Notes under the pieces: generated by a model | Seen by the model: only the letters and a program-made list of their open reading frames with translations | Database searches by the model: none | Told to the model about the DNA's origin: nothing | Program-made: the position numbers and the translations under genes | Shown here: positions 32,442-42,839 of the stretch, in pieces | Layout of the letters: each line of letters begins with the position of its first letter | How positions within the stretch are numbered: position 1 is the stretch's first letter | From: Pseudomonadota bacterium | Lineage (GTDB): Bacteria; Pseudomonadota; Gammaproteobacteria; Burkholderiales; JAJZQI01 | Reading direction: 5' to 3' | Length of the DNA: 64,000 bases | NCBI GenBank assembly: GCA_021851875.1 | Contig: JAJZQI010000003.1 | Location: forward strand, 62,001-126,000

Positions 32442-33644
32442 TCAACCTTCGCGTGACGCCGCTGCAACTTGCGGCGGAATGCGCTCTATCAGACGGGGAT
32501 CGAATGGCTTGGGCAGAATGTATTCTTTGCCGAATTCAAGCGCATCCAACTGGTATGCCGCCAGCACGCTGGCCGGCACCGGCTCCTTGGCCAGCGCCGC
32601 GAGCGATTTGACGGCGGCGATCAGCATCGGCTGGGTGATCCGTTTGGCGCGGGCATCCAGCGCTCCCCGGAAAATGAAGGGGAAGCCCAGTACATTGTTG
32701 ACCTGATTGGGAAAGTCGGAGCGTCCGGTGGCCATGATGAGATCGTCGCGGGCGCTGTGTGCGGCGGCGGGCAGAATCTCCGGGTCGGGATTGGCCAGGG
32801 CGAAAACGATGGGTTTGGCGGCCATCAGCTTGATCATGGCGGGAGTGACCAGGTTGGGGCCGGATACGCCGATGAAGACGTCGGCGCCTGTCATGGCGTC
32901 GCTGAGCGTCCGTTTGCCGGTGGCTTGGGCAAATTCCTGTTTGCGGCTGTTGAGATCGCTGCGGCCGCTGTGGACAACGCCTTTGCTGTCTACCAGCAGA
33001 ATGTTGTCGCGCTGGGCGCCCATGGCCAGCAGCAGGTTCATCGAGGCGATGCCGGCGGCGCCGGCGCCGAGGCAGACGATTTTTGCCTGTGCCAGCGACT
33101 TGCCCTGCAATTCCAGCGCGTTGAGCAGGCCGGCGCAAATAATGACGGCTGTGCCGTGCTGGTCGTCATGGAACACCGGGATATCCAGTTTTTCCTTCAG
33201 TACGGCTTCGATTTCAAAACAGTGCGGCGCAGCGATGTCTTCCAGGTTGATGCCGCCGAAAGTGGGCGCAATGGCGACCACCGTATCGATGAAATGCTGC
33301 GGGTCGCGCGCGTTCACTTCGATGTCGAACACGTCGATGTCGGCAAAACGCTTGAACAGCACCCCCTTGCCCTCCATCACGGGCTTGCCGGCCAGCGCGC
33401 CGACATTGCCCAAACCCAGCACCGCCGTGCCGTCGGTAATGACGGCAACCAGATTGCCCTTGCTGGTGTAGCGGTAAGCGTTGGCCGGGTCCTTGTGAAT
33501 CTCGCGTACCGGCTCGGCTACGCCGGGCGTGTATGCCAAAGAGAGATCCAGTTGCGTCTGGCAGGGTTTGGATGATTCGACCGATACTTTGCCGGGACGG
33601 GGGAACTCATGGTAGTCGAGGGCTTGCTGGCGTTTGTCGGACAT
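32442..33644 (-). CDS. Malic enzyme (short form, no phosphotransacetylase domain)
   Basis: Oxidative decarboxylation of malate to pyruvate with NAD(P). At 400 residues it is the catalytic part only; the C-terminal phosphotransacetylase-like region of the 750-residue MaeB type is absent. Motifs: [13 protein letters not shown], the catalytic Tyr-Lys region [21 protein letters not shown], the metal-binding FHDDQHGTA, and the Rossmann loop [10 protein letters not shown]. Cofactor preference cannot be read with certainty. It lies upstream of the glycosyltransferase with no gap and downstream of rpmE. Confidence 0.93.
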   Translation of the reverse strand: MSDKRQQALDYHEFPRPGKVSVESSKPCQTQLDLSLAYTPGVAEPVREIHKDPANAYRYTSKGNLVAVITDGTAVLGLGNVGALAGKPVMEGKGVLFKRFADIDVFDIEVNARDPQHFIDTVVAIAPTFGGINLEDIAAPHCFEIEAVLKEKLDIPVFHDDQHGTAVIICAGLLNALELQGKSLAQAKIVCLGAGAAGIASMNLLLAMGAQRDNILLVDSKGVVHSGRSDLNSRKQEFAQATGKRTLSDAMTGADVFIGVSGPNLVTPAMIKLMAAKPIVFALANPDPEILPAAAHSARDDLIMATGRSDFPNQVNNVLGFPFIFRGALDARAKRITQPMLIAAVKSLAALAKEPVPASVLAAYQLDALEFGKEYILPKPFDPRLIERIPPQVAAASREG

Positions 33645-33750
33645 GGGTTTGGGTCTGCTTCAAGTGGCAAATGATTATTTTAGCGTGTCTGCTGCGTCGT
33701 TGCTGCTTTTTCCCGTCATTTTCCCGTCGCGCAGGGCGCGCGGAAAATGA

Positions 33751-33776
33751 AAAAGGCAGCCCTTGGGCTGCCTTTT
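33751..33776 (-). terminator. Terminator downstream of rpmE
   Basis: AAAAGGCAGCC and GGCTGCCTTTT form an 11-bp stem with a CTTG loop. On the minus strand it is followed by TTCATTTTCC, so the U-rich run is good. It starts 17 bases after the rpmE stop. Confidence 0.85.
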
Positions 33777-33793
33777 GCAGAATCGCGACAGGC

Positions 33794-33997
33794 TTACTTC
33801 ATCGCATATTTCTGACGGAATTTCTCTACGCGGCCAGCGGTGTCGACGATCTTCTGCTTGCCGGTATAGAACGGGTGGCAGGAGGCGCAAACTTCGATGT
33901 GCAACGCTTTGTTCATGGTGGAACGGGTCTTGAAGCTGTTGCCGCAAGAGCAGGTCACCTGAATTTCTTCGTAAGTCGGGTGGGTATCGGCTTTCAT
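33794..33997 (-). CDS. rpmE: 50S ribosomal protein L31
   Basis: 67 residues from the second of two adjacent ATGs ([14 protein letters not shown]); the AAGGA site fits this one at seven bases. The Cys pairs CSC and CASC mark the zinc-binding form rather than the zinc-free paralogue, so the protein can serve as a zinc store. It is downstream of rho, as in many bacteria, with its own terminator. Confidence 0.96.
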   Translation of the reverse strand: MKADTHPTYEEIQVTCSCGNSFKTRSTMNKALHIEVCASCHPFYTGKQKIVDTAGRVEKFRQKYAMK

Positions 33998-34100
33998 CAT
34001 TCGGTCCTTGGTTAACACGGGGTGTGCGTGTAAAGGGCAGCATTATCCCCTTGATTCGATTATTTTGCAAGAGGGGCCGTTGCCGGCCGCTCTTGGCGGG

Positions 34101-35360
<1,260 letters not shown>

Positions 35361-35470
35361 GCTGACCCCAGGCGGGAGAGTGTCATTGAATGGTGGAGGG
35401 ATTGTGAATCAGATTTGCACGTTATATACAATTGTAATGTACAGTTGCATAGCAGACGGGCTGCGGTGCG

Positions 35471-35503
35471 GTGCCGGGGTTTTTAAACTGTCCTGCCCGG
35501 CAC
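35471..35503 (-). other. Hairpin in the trxA-rho gap
   Basis: GTGCCGGG and CCCGGCAC form an 8-bp stem around a 17-base A/T-rich loop, 25 bases after the trxA stop. No U-tract follows on the minus strand, so intrinsic termination is doubtful. It could belong to the rho leader. Confidence 0.35.
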
Positions 35504-35527
35504 GATTACGGCGAAGAATAAGCGAGT

Positions 35528-35854
35528 TTAGACGTTGCTGTCAATAAATGCGGTCAACTGGGACTTCGACAGGGCGCCGACTTTGGTGGCTTCAACGTTG
35601 CCGTTCTTGAACAGCATCAGGGTCGGAATGCCGCGGATGCCATATTTGGGCGGGGTGGCCTGGTTTTCGTCAATGTTGAGCTTGGCGATTTTCAGGCGGC
35701 CGGCGTATTCCTGCGCCACTTCGTCCAGTACCGGGGCAATCATCTTGCAGGGACCGCACCAGTCAGCCCAGTAGTCCACCAGAACCGGCAGGGATGATTG
35801 CAGCACTTCTTCTTCGAAGTTGTCGTCAGTGACGTAATGAATATGTTCGCTCAT
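35528..35854 (-). CDS. trxA: Thioredoxin
   Basis: 108-residue thioredoxin with the active site WCGPCK (32-37), the cis-proline motif [11 protein letters not shown] and the buried Asp at residue 27. Reduces ribonucleotide reductase and cytosolic disulfides in the family. Order trxA-rho-rpmE on one strand is common in proteobacteria. Confidence 0.97.
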   Translation of the reverse strand: MSEHIHYVTDDNFEEEVLQSSLPVLVDYWADWCGPCKMIAPVLDEVAQEYAGRLKIAKLNIDENQATPPKYGIRGIPTLMLFKNGNVEATKVGALSKSQLTAFIDSNV

Positions 35855-36017
35855 GCGGATCCTCTAGGTGGCTTGATATTGAAGTCATGCGGCCCGTTAT
35901 CGTGGCGCGGGCGGTTGGCAAAGCTTCAAGTTAAACGCTATGCTAGCGAAAAAATTCCGTGATGGGAAGTCTCAAAAATGTTTTTCAATGGCTGGTAATA
36001 AATAAGGGTAACAAGAT

Positions 36018-36341
36018 ATGGCCTACGTCGTAACCGAATCCTGCATTCGCTGTAAATACACGGATTGTGTGGAAGTTTGCCCGGTGGACTGTTTCCGCGA
36101 AGGACCAAACTTTCTGGTCATCGATCCGGACGAATGCATCGACTGCACCCTGTGTGTGCCGGAATGTCCCGCCGAGGCGATTTTTGCCGAGGATGACGTG
36201 CCGGCCGAGCAGAAGTCGTTCATTGCGCTGAACGCGGAATTGTCCAGGACCTGGAAGCCCATTATCGAGCGCAAGGATCCGCTGCCCGACGCCGATGAGT
36301 GGGTGGAGGTCAAGGACAAGCTTTCCATGCTGGAGCGTTGA
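36018..36341 (+). CDS. fdxA: 7Fe ferredoxin FdxA ([3Fe-4S][4Fe-4S])
   Basis: 107 residues. The N-terminal motif [20 protein letters not shown] and the second motif [13 protein letters not shown] match the FdxA/Azotobacter FdI type, which holds one 3Fe-4S and one 4Fe-4S cluster. The C-terminal half ([20 protein letters not shown]) is the usual extension. It is divergent from trxA across 163 bases. It might exchange electrons with Rnf, but nothing in the sequence shows that. Confidence 0.96.
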   Translation: MAYVVTESCIRCKYTDCVEVCPVDCFREGPNFLVIDPDECIDCTLCVPECPAEAIFAEDDVPAEQKSFIALNAELSRTWKPIIERKDPLPDADEWVEVKDKLSMLER

Positions 36342-36419
36342 GCTCTTTTCCTTCCTTGCTAATTCGGCGCGACTGGCTAAGCTTGAAGTAGGCACGCGGG
36401 CCGGAAAATGGATTCGCGC

Positions 36420-36803
36420 TTAATTGGGAGCGGATACGAGGGAAGGGGGTGTGGTATGCGACACGCTTTTCTTGCCATGCAGCGGGAACTGCCGCTGCAT
36501 GATCAACACGGTGGCAAACAGGTCGTTCAGTGGCATGTGTTTCGTGACATGGGCGAGGCGGACGAGTTTGCCGATCACATCATGCTGGGCGATGACCAGT
36601 TGCTCGTGGGCGGCGCGGCGCGCGACAGTGTGGGCGAATTCTGGTGGGTGGGCGTTGAAGTGGGCGACCTGTCTCATTGGGGTAATCTGACAGCCGTAAA
36701 CAAACACGCCGCCTAGCCGCTTTCGTGCGGCCGGGCGAGGCGTTCCAATACGGTGCGCAACGCACACTCCTTGTGCGGAGGGGAGTGGCGAAGGCCGCTC
36801 CAT
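36420..36803 (-). CDS. Uncertain small ORF in the fdxA-ybiB gap
   Basis: The 565-base gap between fdxA and ybiB holds open frames on both strands. This minus-strand frame (127 codons, or 85 from ATG 36677) has higher GC in third than first codon positions (by my count about 76% against 67% over 36456-36716), as real genes here should. The overlapping plus frame (36456-36716, good GGAAGGGGG site) shows the reverse, which suggests it is the shadow. The likely core contains AHEQLVIAQHDVIGKLV and LNDLFATVLIMQRQFPL. I do not recognise it. The long form would cover the NtrC-like site, favouring the shorter start. It may also be non-coding. Confidence 0.35.
   Translation of the reverse strand: MERPSPLPSAQGVCVAHRIGTPRPAARKRLGGVFVYGCQITPMRQVAHFNAHPPEFAHTVARRAAHEQLVIAQHDVIGKLVRLAHVTKHMPLNDLFATVLIMQRQFPLHGKKSVSHTTPPSLVSAPN
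36761..36777 (+). promoter_or_regulatory. NtrC-like enhancer site upstream of ybiB
   Basis: CGCACACTCCTTGTGCG: GCAC and GTGC half-sites separated by 7 bases, the geometry of NtrC sites (TGCAC-N7-GTGCA type). It lies about 80 bases upstream of a consensus sigma-54 promoter, a usual enhancer distance. A second partial dyad, GTGCG-CAA-CGCAC (36753-36765), overlaps it. The outer bases are not consensus T/A. Confidence 0.5.
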
Positions 36804-36849
36804 GCCATCTGCCTAAATAAAGTCAATAACATAGCCCGGCTTTTGGTGA

Positions 36850-36866
36850 TGGCACAGGTCTTGCTA
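36850..36866 (+). promoter_or_regulatory. Sigma-54 (RpoN) promoter of ybiB
   Basis: TGGCAC-AGGTC-TTGCTA matches the -24/-12 consensus TGGCAC-N5-TTGCW at every defined base, with the GG and GC spaced correctly. Expected start of transcription is about 36875-36877, some 30 bases before the ybiB ATG at 36907. Confidence 0.85.
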
Positions 36867-36906
36867 AACATTCTGCGATCTTAATTTTTCGTCAGATTGC
36901 GGAATT

Positions 36907-37893
36907 ATGGAAGCCTACTCCCATTTGTTAAAAGAAATCGGTCGCGGCACGCATGGCAGCACCTCGCTGTCGTTCAGCGAGGCCGAAAGCCTGTTCGGTG
37001 CCATGCTGGATGGCGGTGTGCCGGACATGGAGCTGGGTGCAATCCTCATGGCCTTCCGCTTCAAGGGTGAGTCGGTGGATGAGCTGGCCGGTTTTCTTTC
37101 CGCCCTGTCGAGCCGCATCAATCAGTTGCAATGGGACCACAGCGAGCTGCGGCCGGTTGTTCTGCCGAGCTATAACGGCGCCCGGCGGCAGGCCAACCTG
37201 CTGCCCTTGCTGGCCATGTGGCTGCGCAACCTCGGCATCCCGGTGCTGATCCATGGCACCTTGGGCGGTAATGGGCGCATTGCCAGCGCCTATATCCTGC
37301 GCGAACTGGGCATCATGCCCTGCGCCTCGATTCGCGAAGCGGAAGAGCGGCTGGTGCGCGACGGCATTGCGTTTGCGCCGATTTCCCTGCTGGCGCCCGG
37401 TTTGGCCAATCTGCTGATGCTGCGCCAACGCCTGGGGGTGCGCAGCAGCGCGCACAGTCTGGTCAAGCTGATCGATCCGTTTGTGAACGGCGGTTTGCGT
37501 ATCGTGAGCGTCAGTCACCCGGCCTATCTGGCAACGATGCACGATCTGCTCGGCATCATGGGGGCCAACGCCCTGCTGCTGCGCGCCACCGAGGGAGAGG
37601 CTTTTGCCAACCCCAAGCGCCGTCCGGCCATGACGCTGTTCCAGAACGGCGAATCAAAGCTCATGTTCGAAGCGGAAACGGGGGCGATCAAGGAATTGCC
37701 CAATCTGCCGCAAAGTATCGACGCGGCCACGACGGCCGAATGGTCGCGCAAGGTGCTGGCGCACGAGGCTGCCTTGCCTTCGCCGCTGGCCAATCAGCTG
37801 GCCTGCTGTCTCTATGGCGCGGGCGGTGCGGTCGATCTGGCGCAGGCCAAGGCGATTGTCGCGGTGGAAACCGGGACATTGCTGGCGGCCTGA
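36907..37893 (+). CDS. ybiB: YbiB-family nucleic-acid-binding protein (TrpD-like fold)
   Basis: 328 residues resembling anthranilate phosphoribosyltransferase: an N-terminal helical domain (YSHLLKEIGRGTHGSTSLSFSE ... ELGAILMAFRFKGES) and an alpha/beta part with VLIHGTLGGNGRI. The TrpD substrate loops are not conserved, and no trp genes are near; YbiB (TrpD2) of E. coli binds DNA or RNA instead of making phosphoribosyl-anthranilate. A sigma-54 promoter and NtrC-like site lie directly upstream, implying nitrogen-responsive expression. I know of no settled physiological role. Confidence 0.85.
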   Translation: MEAYSHLLKEIGRGTHGSTSLSFSEAESLFGAMLDGGVPDMELGAILMAFRFKGESVDELAGFLSALSSRINQLQWDHSELRPVVLPSYNGARRQANLLPLLAMWLRNLGIPVLIHGTLGGNGRIASAYILRELGIMPCASIREAEERLVRDGIAFAPISLLAPGLANLLMLRQRLGVRSSAHSLVKLIDPFVNGGLRIVSVSHPAYLATMHDLLGIMGANALLLRATEGEAFANPKRRPAMTLFQNGESKLMFEAETGAIKELPNLPQSIDAATTAEWSRKVLAHEAALPSPLANQLACCLYGAGGAVDLAQAKAIVAVETGTLLAA

Positions 37894-37995
37894 CTGCCGT
37901 GCATGAGTTGTTTCATCGCCTGCGGCAGCGTGTTTGAATTGCTGTGTCAATCCAGATAAATAGATCGTGAAATAGGCGATTAAATTACTCAAGTA

Positions 37996-38024
37996 TTGAG
38001 CGCCTGCCGGCCCTTGGCTATAAT
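37996..38024 (+). promoter_or_regulatory. Sigma-70 promoter of sodB
   Basis: TTGAGC (37996-38001), 17-bp spacer, TATAAT (38019-38024). The -10 is perfect. It lies about 60 bases upstream of the sodB ATG. Confidence 0.75.
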
Positions 38025-38085
38025 GGCCCTTGCTAGTTTGCCAGGATGCCTGGCGTCACCGATTTCAAATTCAGGAGAGATTTGC

Positions 38086-38670
38086 ATGGAACACCAGTTG
38101 CCCGCATTGCCTTATGCCATGGACGCACTGCAGCCGCACATGTCCAAGGAGACCTTCGAGTACCACTACAGCAAGCACCATCAGGCATATGTAACCAACC
38201 TGAACAACCTGATCAAGGGTACCGAATTCGAGAACCTGGGCCTGGAAGACATCGTCAAGAAGGCGCCGGCCGGCGGCGTATACAACAATGCCGCTCAGGT
38301 GTGGAACCATACCTTCTTCTGGAGTTGCATGAAACCCAACGGCGGTGGCGAGCCGACCGGTGCGCTGGCTGACGCCATCAAGGCCAAGTGGGGTTCTTTT
38401 GACGAGTTCAAGAAAGCCTTCCAGGCGTCTGCCGTAGGCAACTTCGGTTCCGGCTGGACCTGGCTGGTGAAAAAGGCCGACGGCAGCGTCGACATCGTCA
38501 ATATGGGCCCGGCCGGTACTCCGCTGACCACCGGCGACAAGCCGGTGTTGACCGTCGATGTGTGGGAGCATGCCTACTACATCGATTACCGCAATCTGCG
38601 GCCGAAGTTTGTTGAGACTTACCTCGGCAGCCTGGTGAACTGGGATTTTGCTGCTGCAAACTTTGCCTGA
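38086..38670 (+). CDS. sodB: Superoxide dismutase (Fe type)
   Basis: 194 residues from ATG 38086 ([15 protein letters not shown]), which follows CAGGAGAG. Metal ligands fit the family: His in [11 protein letters not shown], His in NHTFFW, and Asp/His in [13 protein letters not shown]. The tract [11 protein letters not shown] and the Gln in [11 protein letters not shown] favour iron over manganese, though cambialistic use cannot be excluded. No signal peptide, so cytoplasmic. Confidence 0.95.
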   Translation: MEHQLPALPYAMDALQPHMSKETFEYHYSKHHQAYVTNLNNLIKGTEFENLGLEDIVKKAPAGGVYNNAAQVWNHTFFWSCMKPNGGGEPTGALADAIKAKWGSFDEFKKAFQASAVGNFGSGWTWLVKKADGSVDIVNMGPAGTPLTTGDKPVLTVDVWEHAYYIDYRNLRPKFVETYLGSLVNWDFAAANFA

Positions 38671-38690
38671 TTAAGCTTCGGCAGTCAGAC

Positions 38691-38730
38691 AAAGCCGCAT
38701 CGCCTATGGCGCATGCGGCTTTTTTATTTT
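38691..38730 (+). terminator. Terminator of sodB
   Basis: AAAGCCGCAT plus CGCC pair with GGCG and ATGCGGCTTT, with a single bulged C and a three-base loop; TTTTTTATTTT follows. It ends 20 bases before the convergent diguanylate cyclase stop and may act in both directions. Confidence 0.88.
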
Positions 38731-38750
38731 GTCGCTGATGCGCTGTTAGT

Positions 38751-39785
38751 TCAGAACAACTCGATGTCGCTACCGGCTTCGGAGGCGGGCGGTTTGATCA
38801 GTCCGGCCGCCAGCAGCTCGCTATACTGCTGCACCTGATTGCGGCCATGTCCTTTGGCATAGTAAAGGGCGATGTCGGCCTGTTCGATAATGCTGGTCGG
38901 GAGCAGATTCGCCAGGATGCGAGTGAAGCCGATGCTGACCGTAATATGACCAACCTGGGGGAACTCGTGGGCCTGGATGCGTTCACGGAAGCGGGTCAGG
39001 GCCGAGAATGCCTGAGCATCGGTAATGTTGCGCAAAATGACCAGGAATTCCTCGCCGCCAAAGCGGAAGAGCCAGTCTTCGGCGCGAAACGTCTCTTCCA
39101 TGAGGCGGGCAAAAATGAGCAACACCTCGTCACCGTACAGATGACCAAAGGTGTCATTCACTTTCTTGAAGAAGTCGATATCAAGCAGGCAGAGAAAGTG
39201 GTGCGTTGTCACGTCTTTGATGCGCTTGCCGCGATGCCGGGTGTCTTCGATGGCGTCAATGATGCGGGCGTCAAATTTCTTGCGATTGAAGAGCGATGTC
39301 AGCGTGTCCCGTTCACTGTCGTGAATAAGCAACAGATAATTTGAGTGGATGCGCAGGAATGCGTCCACAATCCGGTCAGTTTCCGCTGAGGGGGAAAGAG
39401 CCTCGATGGATAGACAGCCATAAGTTCCGTCGATCCCCTCTACCGGGTAGTAGGTGCGCGTATGCCCGTCAGCGAGCAATTCCGCTGAGGTTGTGCCTGA
39501 ATTGATGCAGGAAAGACAAGCGGCAAAATCACTGCCCGGCAGCGGCTGCATCGGTGTATCCGGGCCTGGATTGCCGCTGTGCGCAACGGGATAGACCCAG
39601 ATGATGTCGTCGATATACTGCAGCTCGTAAAGCACAATGCTGCTGGACGGGATGAGCTCCGGCAGCGTATCAACCAGACATTTTTCCAGTGCGTGCTGGT
39701 CACGTTTTTCTGTGAGCCTGACCAACGACTCGAGCAGACGGGTCGGTTCCTTGCTTGCGGTGCTGCTGGTCAGAGCACTGTTCAT
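38751..39785 (-). CDS. Cytosolic GGDEF diguanylate cyclase with N-terminal sensory region
   Basis: 344 residues from ATG 39785; the frame is open to 39857 but would run into dut. Residues 1-150 form a GAF-like region without membrane helices (ELIPSSSIVLYELQY, TYGCLSIEAL); two Cys in FAACLSCINSG could bind something. The GGDEF domain (about 160-320) has GGEEF at 243-247 and the inhibitory-site pattern RAED (234-237). It follows coaBC-dut on the same strand with a 37-base gap, so it may be read from their transcript. Its C-terminal 20 residues are not part of the domain. Confidence 0.92.
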   Translation of the reverse strand: MNSALTSSTASKEPTRLLESLVRLTEKRDQHALEKCLVDTLPELIPSSSIVLYELQYIDDIIWVYPVAHSGNPGPDTPMQPLPGSDFAACLSCINSGTTSAELLADGHTRTYYPVEGIDGTYGCLSIEALSPSAETDRIVDAFLRIHSNYLLLIHDSERDTLTSLFNRKKFDARIIDAIEDTRHRGKRIKDVTTHHFLCLLDIDFFKKVNDTFGHLYGDEVLLIFARLMEETFRAEDWLFRFGGEEFLVILRNITDAQAFSALTRFRERIQAHEFPQVGHITVSIGFTRILANLLPTSIIEQADIALYYAKGHGRNQVQQYSELLAAGLIKPPASEAGSDIELF

Positions 39786-39822
39786 GCGCGTCTCGGGTGA
39801 AGGGGTTATATGGTTATTGTAG

Positions 39823-40296
39823 TTAAGATTGACCTGTGCTGCCAAACCCGCCTTCACCGCGGTCGCTGCTGTGAAAGTCTTCTACGATGCGGAAGCCGAC
39901 ACGTTTCACCGGAACAATCACCATTTGCGCCAGCCGTTCCATCGGGTTGAGGGTGTAGACCGTGTTGCCGCGGTTCCAGGTGGAGATGAACAGCTGCCCC
40001 TGGTAATCGGAGTCGATCAAGCCCACGAGATTGCCGAGCACGATGCCGTGCTTGTGGCCCAGCCCTGAGCGCGGCAGGATCATGGCGGCGTAATTGGGGT
40101 TGCCGATATGCACGGCGAGGCCGGTCGGAATCAGGTGCGTTTGTCCCGGGTGGATTTCCAGCGGCGCTTCAATGCAGGCGTACAAGTCCATGCCGGCGGA
40201 GCCGCTGGTGGCGTAGCCGGCTGCCGGTTGCCCGTGAGCCCGGTCGATGAGCGGGCGAACGCGTGGGTCGAGAATCTTCACTTCAATCTGCATCAT
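39823..40296 (-). CDS. dut: dUTP diphosphatase
   Basis: Trimeric enzyme removing dUTP and supplying dUMP; 157 residues from the first of two ATGs ([10 protein letters not shown]). The five dUTPase motifs are visible: [49 protein letters not shown] and [10 protein letters not shown] at the C-terminal tail. The longer open frame (to 40413) runs into coaBC. It lies 13 bases after coaBC, the same pairing as dfp-dut in E. coli. Confidence 0.97.
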   Translation of the reverse strand: MMQIEVKILDPRVRPLIDRAHGQPAAGYATSGSAGMDLYACIEAPLEIHPGQTHLIPTGLAVHIGNPNYAAMILPRSGLGHKHGIVLGNLVGLIDSDYQGQLFISTWNRGNTVYTLNPMERLAQMVIVPVKRVGFRIVEDFHSSDRGEGGFGSTGQS

Positions 40297-40309
40297 GGCG
40301 GTGAACTCG

Positions 40310-41509
40310 CTATTTCTTCGTTGTGCGGTAGAGCTGGGCGATATGCGCGATAAGCTGCCGGGCCAGCTGCATTTTGTTGCCGCGCGGCAGCGGATGGGCG
40401 CCGGCATCGTCAAACAGGGTCAATTCGGATTCGTCATTGCCAATGGCGTCCTGCGCCAGATTGGCAGCCAGCAGCGGCAGATTTTTGCGATGCCGCTTCA
40501 GTTCGGCGAATTCGTACAGGTTTTCCGACTCGGCGGCAAAGCCCACGCAGAACGGCGGATTGGGTTGATTGACCACATTGGCGAGGATGTCGGGGTTGGG
40601 CGCCAGTTCCAGCGTCAGGATGTGCGCATCCTTCTTGATTTTCTGCTCGCTCGGGTTGAGCACATAGTAGTCGGCGACGGCCGCCACGCTGATGAAGATA
40701 TCGGTATCCGGCAGGTTCTCATTGACCGCGGCCAGCATGTCCTGGGCGCTGATGGCGGAAACGAAGCGCGCCTGAGCGGGCGGATGCAGGCAGGTTTGGC
40801 CGCTGATCAGCGTGACCCGGGCGCCGGCTTCAAGCGCCGCACGTGCAACGGCATAGCCCATTTTGCCCGAGCTGAGGTTGGTGATGCCGCGCACGGCGTC
40901 GATGGCTTCGAACGTGGGGCCGGCGGTGATCAGGATGTTTGCGCCCGGCAGCAGCTTGGGCATGAAGAACGCTTCAATGGCTTCGAGCAGATCGGCCGGT
41001 TCCAGCATGCGCCCCATGCCCTCTTCGCCGCATGCCTGTTCCCCGCTGGCGGGCCCCAGCAGGCCGATGCCGTCCTGCCGCAGCAGCGCGGCGTTGCGCT
41101 GGGTGGCGGGGTTTTCCCACATTTGCCGATTCATGGCCGGCGCAACCAGCAAAGGGCAGTCGCGCGCCAGGCACAGGGTGGAGAGCAGATTGTCCGCTAC
41201 CCCCTGCGCCAGTTTGGCGATAAAATCGGCACTTGCCGGGGCTATGACGACGGCATCGCGGTCGCGGGTGAACTCGATGTGCGCCATGCCGTTATCAATA
41301 CGGTTGTCCCACAGGCTGGTGAATACCGGTTTGCCGGAAAGGGCTTGCAGGGTGGCCGGGGTAATGAATTCGCAGGCCGCTTCAGTCATGACCACCTGCA
41401 CGTCCATGCCGGCCTTGACCATGAGGCGAACGAGCTCGGCGGATTTGTAAGCGGCGACGCCGCCGGTAATTCCGAGGAGAATGCGTTTACTCGATGTGAA
41501 GTCGCTCAT
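40310..41509 (-). CDS. coaBC: Bifunctional phosphopantothenoylcysteine decarboxylase / synthetase (CoaBC, Dfp)
   Basis: Two steps of coenzyme A synthesis on one 399-residue polypeptide; ATG 41509 ([17 protein letters not shown]). The N-terminal flavin-dependent decarboxylase (CoaC) has [32 protein letters not shown] with the catalytic His/Asn context and the Cys in [13 protein letters not shown]. The C-terminal synthetase (CoaB) begins near [20 protein letters not shown] and has VGFAAES and the KKDAH segment. Divergent from radC. Confidence 0.97.
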   Translation of the reverse strand: MSDFTSSKRILLGITGGVAAYKSAELVRLMVKAGMDVQVVMTEAACEFITPATLQALSGKPVFTSLWDNRIDNGMAHIEFTRDRDAVVIAPASADFIAKLAQGVADNLLSTLCLARDCPLLVAPAMNRQMWENPATQRNAALLRQDGIGLLGPASGEQACGEEGMGRMLEPADLLEAIEAFFMPKLLPGANILITAGPTFEAIDAVRGITNLSSGKMGYAVARAALEAGARVTLISGQTCLHPPAQARFVSAISAQDMLAAVNENLPDTDIFISVAAVADYYVLNPSEQKIKKDAHILTLELAPNPDILANVVNQPNPPFCVGFAAESENLYEFAELKRHRKNLPLLAANLAQDAIGNDESELTLFDDAGAHPLPRGNKMQLARQLIAHIAQLYRTTKK

Positions 41510-41577
41510 GGAGTTTGGGCCTGGTTCTTGTCTATTTTTTTTGCAGTGTAACTCATACAACACACAGGGAAAAGGGT

Positions 41578-42252
41578 ATGGCAATCAGTGATTGGCCAGA
41601 GGGCGAAAGGCCGCGCGAGAAATTGCTGGATAAGGGGCCGGCGAGTCTGACGGATGCAGAGTTGCTGGCCATCTTTTTGCGCACGGGAGTGACGGGCAAA
41701 AGTGCGGTCGATCTGGCGCGGGAGTTGCGCGCCAGGTATGACAGTCTGTCACGGCTTTTCGCTGCGGAACTGGATGATTTTTGCGCCGTGTCCGGCATCG
41801 GGCCGGCCAAGTACGCGCAGTTGCAGGCTGTGTGGGAGTTGGCGCGGCGCGCTTTGGCGGAGCGGATGCACGAGCGCGAGGTGCTGGGTTCGCCGCAGGC
41901 GGTGCGTGATTATTTGCGCATGACGCTGGGCGCGCTGCCTTACGAGGTATTTACGGTCGTGCTGCTCGATGCGCAGAACCGCTTGCTGGGGGTGGAGGAA
42001 CTGTTTCGCGGCACCTTGACCCAGACCAGCGTGTATCCACGTGAAGTGGTCAAGCTGGCGCTGCGCCATAACGCGGCCGGCATCATCCTGGCGCATAATC
42101 ATCCCTCGGGCGTGGCCGAGCCGAGTCAGGCGGACAGAATGCTGACAAAGCAGTTGCAGGACGCTTTGGCGTTGGTGGATGTGCGGGTGCTGGATCATTT
42201 TGTGGTGACGGCCGGCCGGGTGTGTTCGTTTGCCGAATCGGGCTATATGTGA
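41578..42252 (+). CDS. radC: RadC / JAB-domain protein
   Basis: 224 residues from ATG 41578 ([17 protein letters not shown]), preceded by an AGGGAAAAGGG run. An N-terminal helix-hairpin-helix-like part ([15 protein letters not shown]) is followed by a JAB/MPN metalloprotease-like domain with [14 protein letters not shown], where the His residues and Asp bind zinc in relatives. Despite the name, a DNA-repair role is not established for the family. It is next to rpmBG, as in E. coli. Confidence 0.95.
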   Translation: MAISDWPEGERPREKLLDKGPASLTDAELLAIFLRTGVTGKSAVDLARELRARYDSLSRLFAAELDDFCAVSGIGPAKYAQLQAVWELARRALAERMHEREVLGSPQAVRDYLRMTLGALPYEVFTVVLLDAQNRLLGVEELFRGTLTQTSVYPREVVKLALRHNAAGIILAHNHPSGVAEPSQADRMLTKQLQDALALVDVRVLDHFVVTAGRVCSFAESGYM

Positions 42253-42279
42253 GTCATCGGCGACTTGACTTGAATGGAC

Positions 42280-42309
42280 TTGAACACTTTGCCATTTTTA
42301 TGGTATAAA
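42280..42309 (+). promoter_or_regulatory. Sigma-70 promoter of rpmB-rpmG
   Basis: TTGAAC (42280-42285), 18 bp, TATAAA (42304-42309), followed by the rpmB ATG about 30 bases later. Confidence 0.6.
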
Positions 42310-42340
42310 TCCGCTTTTTCCGAATTCTGGAGTCCAAGCC

Positions 42341-42577
42341 ATGGCCCGTGTTTGCCAAGTGACCGGTAAAAAGCCGATGGTGGGGAACAATGTCTCCCAC
42401 GCCAACAACAAGACCAAGCGTCGTTTCCTGCCGAACCTGCAGAACCGTCGTTTCTGGGTTGAAAGCGAAAACCGCTGGGTGCGTCTGCGCCTGTCTAATG
42501 CCGGTTTGCGTTTGATTGACAAGAACGGTATCGATGCTGTGCTCGCCGACCTGCGCGCACGCGGCGAAGCTGTTTGA
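42341..42577 (+). CDS. rpmB: 50S ribosomal protein L28
   Basis: 78 residues, [20 protein letters not shown] at the N-terminus and [19 protein letters not shown] in the middle, as in the proteobacterial protein. Co-transcribed with rpmG, 20 bases downstream. Confidence 0.98.
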   Translation: MARVCQVTGKKPMVGNNVSHANNKTKRRFLPNLQNRRFWVESENRWVRLRLSNAGLRLIDKNGIDAVLADLRARGEAV

Positions 42578-42597
42578 TTTAAGAGCAGGAAAATATC

Positions 42598-42753
42598 ATG
42601 CGTGAAAAGATCAAGCTTGAGTCCAGCGCCGGTACCGGCCATTTCTACACCACGACCAAGAACAAGCGCACCATGCCGGAAAAAATGGAGATCAAGAAAT
42701 TTGATCCCGTTGTCCGCAAGCATGTGCCGTACAAGGAAACCAAGCTCAAATAA
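42598..42753 (+). CDS. rpmG: 50S ribosomal protein L33
   Basis: A 51-residue protein ([20 protein letters not shown] at the N-terminus, YKETKLK at the end). It has no Cys pairs, so it is the zinc-independent form. AGCAGG lies upstream of the ATG. Found by reading the sequence after rpmB; a terminator follows. Confidence 0.97.
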   Translation: MREKIKLESSAGTGHFYTTTKNKRTMPEKMEIKKFDPVVRKHVPYKETKLK

Positions 42754-42777
42754 TCGAGCGCAGCTTCCCTCTTGGCG

Positions 42778-42808
42778 TAAAAGGGCCTGTCTATGACAGG
42801 CCCTTTTA
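42778..42808. terminator. Terminator of rpmB-rpmG
   Basis: A perfect 14-bp stem (TAAAAGGGCCTGTC and its complement) with a TAT loop; the 3' arm ends CCCTTTTACTTTTG. The kinase gene that ends from the other side, 32 bases away, may share it. Confidence 0.9.
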
Positions 42809-42839
42809 CTTTTGACGGCTGAGAAAGTTTGGGGGACGT

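Noticed and set aside
36456-36716. Plus-strand 86-codon ORF with GGAAGGGGG upstream
   Set aside because: First-position GC exceeds third-position GC and its Asp/Gly/Trp-rich composition resembles antisense frames elsewhere in this window; kept only as the alternative to the minus-strand ORF.
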